64,000 nt of DNA. It comes from Mycobacterium kiyosense. Lineage in GTDB: Bacteria; Actinomycetota; Actinomycetes; Mycobacteriales; Mycobacteriaceae. Made by a program: the position numbers and the translations under genes. The first letter of the stretch is position 1; each line of letters begins with the position of its first letter. The notes below the pieces were generated by a model. That model was not told where the DNA came from. It saw only the letters and a program-made list of their open reading frames with translations, and searched no databases. This document shows, piece by piece, positions 59,436 through 64,000 of the stretch. The stretch lies in the NCBI GenBank assembly GCA_021654635.1, contig AP025179.1, positions 3,162,001 to 3,226,000 on the forward strand, written 5' to 3'.

Positions 59436-60749
59436 TCACGAACCGGCCGCGCCGGTGTGGTCGTCAGCCGCCGTCAGCGTCGCTTCGGGGTTGGGCACCT
59501 CGTCTGCCGCGATCCCGGTTGGCCGGTATCGCCCGTAGACCAGTTCGAATATCGGCGCGGCCATCAGTGTCGTGACGACGGCCACCAGCACCAGGATGGT
59601 GAACAGCGTAGGGGTGATGATGCCCGCCTGAAGCCCGATGTTGAGCAGGATGAGTTCGATCAACCCGCGGGCATTCATCAGCGCACCCAGTGCCACCGCC
59701 TCACGCAGCGGAACCTTCCTGAATCGAGCGGCCAATGTGCACGCGACTCCTTTCCCCGCGATCGACACCGCGAGGATGCCCAGCGTCACTGCCCACAGTT
59801 TCGGGGTGTCCAGCAGTCCGATCTGCGTGTTCAAACCCGAATAGACGAAGAACAGCGGCAACAGGAACGTCGTCACGAGCGGGTCGACCATCGCGGTGAG
59901 GCGTTGCGCGAAGAAGCCGGACGGCATTGCGACGCCGAGGACGAAGGCGCCGAATATGGCGTAGATCCCGATCACGTCGGTGAACCAGGCGCAGATCATG
60001 AGCAGCATGAGGACGGCACTGAGGACCGATGGCGTTATCGCCTGCCGGCGTTCGGACGTGCTGCCCAGCCTCGCCAGCGCTCTGCGCCCGATGGTCAGCA
60101 GCACCAGGCAGTACAGCAGGCCGCCGATGATGGCGGTGGCCGCGGTGAGGGGACTTCCGCGGTGGATGGCGAGCACGACGGCCAACAGGCACCAGGACAG
60201 CGCATCGTCGGCCGCGCCACAAGCCAACGCCAGCGTGCCCAAAGACGTTCCGGTGAGCCGTTTTTCGTAGATTATCCGGGCCAGCATGGGGAACGCCGTG
60301 GTCGCGATCGAGGCGCCCAGGAACATCATCGCCATGACGACGGTGACGCTGCCGTCGAAGTAGATTCCGCCGGACAGCAGGGGCGCGGCGAGCAGAGCGC
60401 CCAGCGCGAGTGGAGCCAGGATGCCAGCCGACGAGACCGCGACGGCGGTGCCGGCCCGGTGCTTGATGAGATTGGCGTCGAAGTTGAGCCCGATGAGGAA
60501 CATGTAGAGCACCAGCCCGATCTGAGCGGCCGTGTACAGCACGACGTTGGCCTGCCCCGGCGGGAACAGCTGGTGTTGCACGCCGGGCGCTATGCGGCCC
60601 AGCAACGAGGGACCCAGCAGTACACCGGCAACCATCTCACCGACCACCTGGGGTTGCCCGCAGCGTTGCGCCACCAGCCCCACACCTCGGCACGCCGCCA
60701 GGATGACGGCAAGCTCGAGGAAGAAATGAACCGCGGTCGATGCGGGCAT
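59436..60749 (-). CDS. CPA2-type cation/proton antiporter
   Basis: A 437-residue protein with about twelve helices. Conserved parts include CGQPQVVGEMVAGVLLGPSL near the N-terminus, ALACGAADDALSWCLLAVVL with the paired acidic residues of the ion site, and GALMNARGLIELILLNIGLQ. This is the Na+/H+ (or K+/H+) exchanger family found in many actinomycete natural-product clusters. Its C-terminus is a short hydrophilic tail without an RCK domain. It is transcribed in the same direction as the PKS unit but separated by the AT-rich promoter, so it may be independent. Confidence 0.9.
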   Translation of the reverse strand: MPASTAVHFFLELAVILAACRGVGLVAQRCGQPQVVGEMVAGVLLGPSLLGRIAPGVQHQLFPPGQANVVLYTAAQIGLVLYMFLIGLNFDANLIKHRAGTAVAVSSAGILAPLALGALLAAPLLSGGIYFDGSVTVVMAMMFLGASIATTAFPMLARIIYEKRLTGTSLGTLALACGAADDALSWCLLAVVLAIHRGSPLTAATAIIGGLLYCLVLLTIGRRALARLGSTSERRQAITPSVLSAVLMLLMICAWFTDVIGIYAIFGAFVLGVAMPSGFFAQRLTAMVDPLVTTFLLPLFFVYSGLNTQIGLLDTPKLWAVTLGILAVSIAGKGVACTLAARFRKVPLREAVALGALMNARGLIELILLNIGLQAGIITPTLFTILVLVAVVTTLMAAPIFELVYGRYRPTGIAADEVPNPEATLTAADDHTGAAGS

Positions 60750-60888
60750 GCGTCAGGTCCTCTGCGTCAACGGGGCCGCGGCCCGGCGCTGGTGGTCTCC
60801 GGCTCGGCGATTGCCCCTTCTATACCCACTCGCCGTGATCCGGCCGTGGCTGAAGCGCACCCGCGTCACGGGTTCGCCCGCCGGGGCC

Positions 60889-62679
60889 TCAGGTGGCCGG
60901 CGATTCTTCCGGAGTCCATGCCGGTGGTTGACCGGGGCGCCCCGGAAACAGGAAGTCGATGAAAGCGGCTGCGGTGGGCTGTGGTTCGTGGTTGGCCAGT
61001 CCCGGACGCTCGTTGGCTTCGATGAACGCGTACTCTTCGCCGGCGACGTCGGGAACGAGAAGATCGATGCCGGTCACCGGAATTCCGATCGCCTCGGCCG
61101 CCGCGACCGCGACCCGGCACAGTTCCGGATTCACCTGTGCGGTGACGTCGTGGATCGTGCCGCCCTGATGCAGGTTGGCGGTGTGGCGCACCAGTAGCCG
61201 CGTCCCCTGCGGCAACACGTCGTCCAGCGACCAACCCGATTCGGCGACGGTCGCCTCGGTGAGATCGTCGAGGGGAATGCGGGATTCACCGCCGGTGGAG
61301 GCCGACCGCCGCCGGCTCTCGGCCGCGATCAAGTCCCGGATGGTGTGGTCACCGGTCCCGATGACCTCAGGCGGCAACCGCAAGGCGGCGGCGACCACCC
61401 GGCCGTCGATCACCACCAGACGCAGATCCTGGCCCTGCACCCGCTGCTCGATCAGCACCTCCCGGCACACCTCGCGCGCCCGGGCCAGCGCCGCGGCCAA
61501 CTCCCCGGGACCGCGCTCGGCGGACACGCCGACCGTGATGCCGTGGCCCTGCTCGCCGCGGCTCGGTTTGACGACGACCTCACCGACCTCGTTGAGAAAC
61601 GCGTAATCGGCGTCGTCGAAGGTGGCCAGTCGCGCCCGGGGCACCGTGATGCCCGCCTCGGCCACCAGCCGGCGGGTCAGCCGCTTGTCGTCACACCGGC
61701 ACATCGCGACCGCCGAGGTGAACTCGGACAGCGACTCCCTGGTGACGATCGAGCGTCCACCGTGCGTGAGCCGGATCTCCCCGGTCTCCGCGTCGAGCAC
61801 TTCCACCCAGATCCCCCGGCGCAGCGCTTCGTCGGCGATGATCCGGGCATAGGGGTTGAGGTCGTCGACGGTTTCCGGCGGCGGGGTGAACAGCGGCTCG
61901 TTGATCGCATTCTTGCGCTTGATCGCCATCACCGGAACGCGACGAAAGCCCAACTTCTCGTAAAGCCCGGTGGCGGCGGCATTGTCGTGTGCCACGGAAA
62001 GATCCATGTAGGCGCGGCCTTTGCTGCGGAAGTGCTCGGCCAACGCGCGGGTCAGCGCGGCGCCCAGCCCGGGCAGTGCGGCGGCGGGATCGACCGCCAG
62101 GCTCCACAGACTGGATCCGTGTTCGGGGTCGGCGAACAGCAGTTCGTGGTCGACGCCGGTGACGGTCCCCACCACGGCCCCGTCCTCGTTGCGCACCGCG
62201 AGCAGGTAGGTCACCGCCTCCACCTGCAGGTGGTTGTGCCAGATCGTCTCCACCGGGGCTGGAACCATTCCGCACCGCACGTAGACGCGGTTCATCGCAT
62301 CGGCGTCACCCACGTCGTTGAGCGTCCGCACGGTGACGTACGGGGGTGTCGCGCGCTCGTCGTCGTCCCCGGAAGTGTTGGCGAAACGCAGCCGGTAGGT
62401 GTGACTGGGGTCGATGAACAGCTCGTTCGGAGCCTTGGCGACCACCACATGGGACTCGCGCGCGTAGATGCAGATGTCGCGCCGGCCGGGCGCCTCCCGC
62501 CGCAGCGACTCGGCCAGCGTGTCGGCATCGGAGAATGTCTGACCGAAAATCAGTCGGCCCCAACCCAATTCGAGCTCCACATCATGCGCCATCGCCTCGG
62601 CCAGCTCTGGCGGGGCGGCGTCGTGCAAACCGAGAGTGATCGCTTCCGGGTGATCCTCCGACGGATCGATGATCGTCAT
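60889..62679 (-). CDS. ngg: N-acetylglutaminylglutamine synthetase (GNAT plus ATP-grasp)
   Basis: A 596-residue fusion. A GNAT acetyltransferase part (SLAVDPAAALPGLGAALTRA, AYMDLSVAHDNAAATGLYEK) occupies about residues 100-300. An ATP-grasp ligase part (VVKPSRGEQGHGITVGVSAE, GIPVTGIDLLVPDVAGEEYA, FIEANERPGLANHEPQP) fills the rest. This is the architecture of N-acetylglutaminylglutamine synthetase, which builds the dipeptide osmolyte later amidated by the neighbouring amidotransferase. The ATG overlaps the stop of that upstream gene (ATGA). The 139-base gap to the antiporter gene contains nothing clear. Confidence 0.9.
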   Translation of the reverse strand: MTIIDPSEDHPEAITLGLHDAAPPELAEAMAHDVELELGWGRLIFGQTFSDADTLAESLRREAPGRRDICIYARESHVVVAKAPNELFIDPSHTYRLRFANTSGDDDERATPPYVTVRTLNDVGDADAMNRVYVRCGMVPAPVETIWHNHLQVEAVTYLLAVRNEDGAVVGTVTGVDHELLFADPEHGSSLWSLAVDPAAALPGLGAALTRALAEHFRSKGRAYMDLSVAHDNAAATGLYEKLGFRRVPVMAIKRKNAINEPLFTPPPETVDDLNPYARIIADEALRRGIWVEVLDAETGEIRLTHGGRSIVTRESLSEFTSAVAMCRCDDKRLTRRLVAEAGITVPRARLATFDDADYAFLNEVGEVVVKPSRGEQGHGITVGVSAERGPGELAAALARAREVCREVLIEQRVQGQDLRLVVIDGRVVAAALRLPPEVIGTGDHTIRDLIAAESRRRSASTGGESRIPLDDLTEATVAESGWSLDDVLPQGTRLLVRHTANLHQGGTIHDVTAQVNPELCRVAVAAAEAIGIPVTGIDLLVPDVAGEEYAFIEANERPGLANHEPQPTAAAFIDFLFPGRPGQPPAWTPEESPAT

Positions 62680-64000
62680 CCGGCGGACCCTGTGACACCG
62701 TGCTTCTGCAGCCACATCTCCAGCAGTGCAATCTGCCAGAGCTCGTTGCCGCGCAAGGGGGTCAGCCTGCGGTTGGGGTCGGCGAGCAGCGCCTCGACCG
62801 CTTCGGACCGGAACAGGCCGCGCTCCTTGGCGACCGGCGCGTACAGGGCATCCCGGACCATGTCCAGATAGGGCCCTTCCAGGTGGGTCAGCGCCGGCAC
62901 CGGGAAGTAGCCCTTGGGCCGGTCGATGACCTCGGCCGGTATCACCCGGCGCGCGGCCTGCTTGAGGACGCCCTTTCCGTCGTGCGCGATCTTGAGTTCC
63001 GGCGGGCAGGTCGCGGCCAGTTCCACCAGCTCGTGGTCCAGGAACGGCACCCGGCCCTCCAGTCCCCAGGCCATGGTCATGTTGTCGACCCGCTTGACCG
63101 GGTCGTCGACCAGCATCACCGTCGTGTCCAGCCGCAGCGCCCGGTCGATGCCGGTGTCGGCGTTGGGCCGGGCGAAGTGTTCGGCGACGAAACGCTCGCT
63201 GGGGTCGTCCGCGGCGACGTTCTCGGCCGCCACCAGGGCCCGCAGCCCGGCGACGTCGCGGTCGAAGAAGGCGGCCCGGTACGCCGCGACCGATCCGGGC
63301 AGGCTGCTGGCCTCCGGCGCTCCCATCGGCGGGTACCAGTGGTATCCGGCGAACACCTCGTCGGCGCCCTGACCGGACTGCACGACCTTGACGTGGCGCG
63401 ACACCTCCTGGCTGAGCAGGTAGAAGGCGACGCAGTCGTGGCTGACCATCGGCTCGCTCATCGCCCCGATGGCGTCGTCGAGCGCCGGCAGCATCCGGTC
63501 TGTCCCGATGCGGATCTGGTGGTGGTCGGTGCCGAACCGCTCGGCGATGATGTCGGAGTAGCGGAACTCGTCGCCCTCGACGCCGCCCACGGACTCGAAG
63601 CCGATGGAGAACGTCGAAAGGCCGTGTTGCCCGGCTTCGGCGAGCAGTCCGACGATCAGGCTGGAGTCGACTCCGCCCGACAGCAGGCAACCGACCGGAA
63701 CGTCGGCGACCAGTCGGCGTTCGACCGCGGTGCGCAGCGCGGCGAGCACCGCGTCCTCCCAATCGGTCTCCGACCAGTCGGAGTGGCGGTCCTGCCGGGT
63801 GAAGTCCGGCGTCCAGTAAGTGGTGGCGGTGCGCTTGCCGTCCGGTTCGATGGCCAGCAGCGATCCCGGTGGGATCTTGCGCACGCCGCGCAGGATGGTC
63901 AGCGGTGCGGGCACCACCGAATGGAACGTCATGTAGTGGTGCAGCGCGACGCGATCGATGCGGGTGTCCACGCCGCCGCCGGCCAGCAACGCCGGCAGCG
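62676..64000 (-). CDS. asnO: N-acetylglutaminylglutamine amidotransferase (asparagine synthetase family), partial
   Basis: The open frame runs to the window edge, so the N-terminal glutaminase domain is mostly missing. The visible part has the synthetase ATP-site motif VGCLLSGGVDSSLIVGLLAE, HDCVAFYLLSQEVSRHVKVV, QSGQGADEVFAGYHWYP, and GLEGRVPFLDHELVELAATC. Pairing with ngg identifies it as the amidotransferase of N-acetylglutaminylglutamine amide synthesis rather than AsnB. The product is an osmoprotectant. The first visible codons read through LPALLAGGGVDTRIDR, consistent with an internal position. Confidence 0.88.
   Translation of the reverse strand, partial: LPALLAGGGVDTRIDRVALHHYMTFHSVVPAPLTILRGVRKIPPGSLLAIEPDGKRTATTYWTPDFTRQDRHSDWSETDWEDAVLAALRTAVERRLVADVPVGCLLSGGVDSSLIVGLLAEAGQHGLSTFSIGFESVGGVEGDEFRYSDIIAERFGTDHHQIRIGTDRMLPALDDAIGAMSEPMVSHDCVAFYLLSQEVSRHVKVVQSGQGADEVFAGYHWYPPMGAPEASSLPGSVAAYRAAFFDRDVAGLRALVAAENVAADDPSERFVAEHFARPNADTGIDRALRLDTTVMLVDDPVKRVDNMTMAWGLEGRVPFLDHELVELAATCPPELKIAHDGKGVLKQAARRVIPAEVIDRPKGYFPVPALTHLEGPYLDMVRDALYAPVAKERGLFRSEAVEALLADPNRRLTPLRGNELWQIALLEMWLQKHGVTGSAG

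Noticed and set aside
60889..63762. One 957-residue protein spanning ngg and part of asnO
   Set aside because: The upstream part overlaps the conserved asparagine-synthetase frame; ngg has its own ATG at 62679 with ATGA overlap.

Overview
The window comes from a high-GC actinobacterium, almost certainly a Mycobacterium. The evidence is two PPE-PPW genes, a PknF kinase beside an Rv1747-type FHA-ABC exporter, a three-domain OtsB1, a WS/DGAT acyltransferase, a DUF4185 protein, and sites resembling KstR and DosR boxes. No rRNA, tRNA or CRISPR array was seen. Species was not determined.

Layout. (1) 1-9.7 kb: start of a fadD-type ligase, an M48 protease, a cobalamin riboswitch followed by a 30-codon upstream ORF and a PPE gene, then Rv1747-like exporter, DUF1254 protein and PknF. 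(2) 9.7-25 kb: a decayed molybdopterin oxidoreductase, then a tight co-directional run of PEP synthase, OtsB1, MFS transporter, an FAD/Fe-S oxidoreductase, pyruvate:ferredoxin oxidoreductase (NifJ type), a dihydroorotate dehydrogenase-like flavoprotein and an SDR, many joined by ATGA overlaps. This looks like a unit for low-oxygen carbon and redox metabolism. (3) 25-37.5 kb: DUF4185 (candidate arabinanase), GlgX, reductases, a KstR-box operon with a DUF1295 membrane reductase, an acyltransferase, Tex and a SRPBCC protein. (4) 37.7-45.1 kb: a second PPE gene with an overlapping upstream ORF, then an accessory island with a trypsin-like protease, an Imm61-like protein and two proteins sharing an Imm35/YrhB-like domain, closed by a fused IS-transposase/integrase scar. 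(5) 45-50.3 kb: type III glutamine synthetase, WS/DGAT, VIT1/CCC1 transporter and a PPOX-fold protein behind a candidate DosR box. (6) 50.3-64 kb: a leftward biosynthetic block with an ABC exporter, a KS-AT-DH-KR-ACP polyketide synthase, a halogenase-like flavoprotein and a cation/proton antiporter, followed upstream by the two genes for the osmolyte N-acetylglutaminylglutamine amide.

A notable technical feature is that at least seven genes carry single-base frameshifts that can be placed in runs of four to six identical bases. One of them holds a compensating pair. Residual homopolymer errors in the assembly are the simplest reading, so most of these genes are probably intact in the organism. 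The molybdopterin oxidoreductase, transposase and integrase remnants are different: they have several lesions, missing ends or an in-frame stop and look truly dead.
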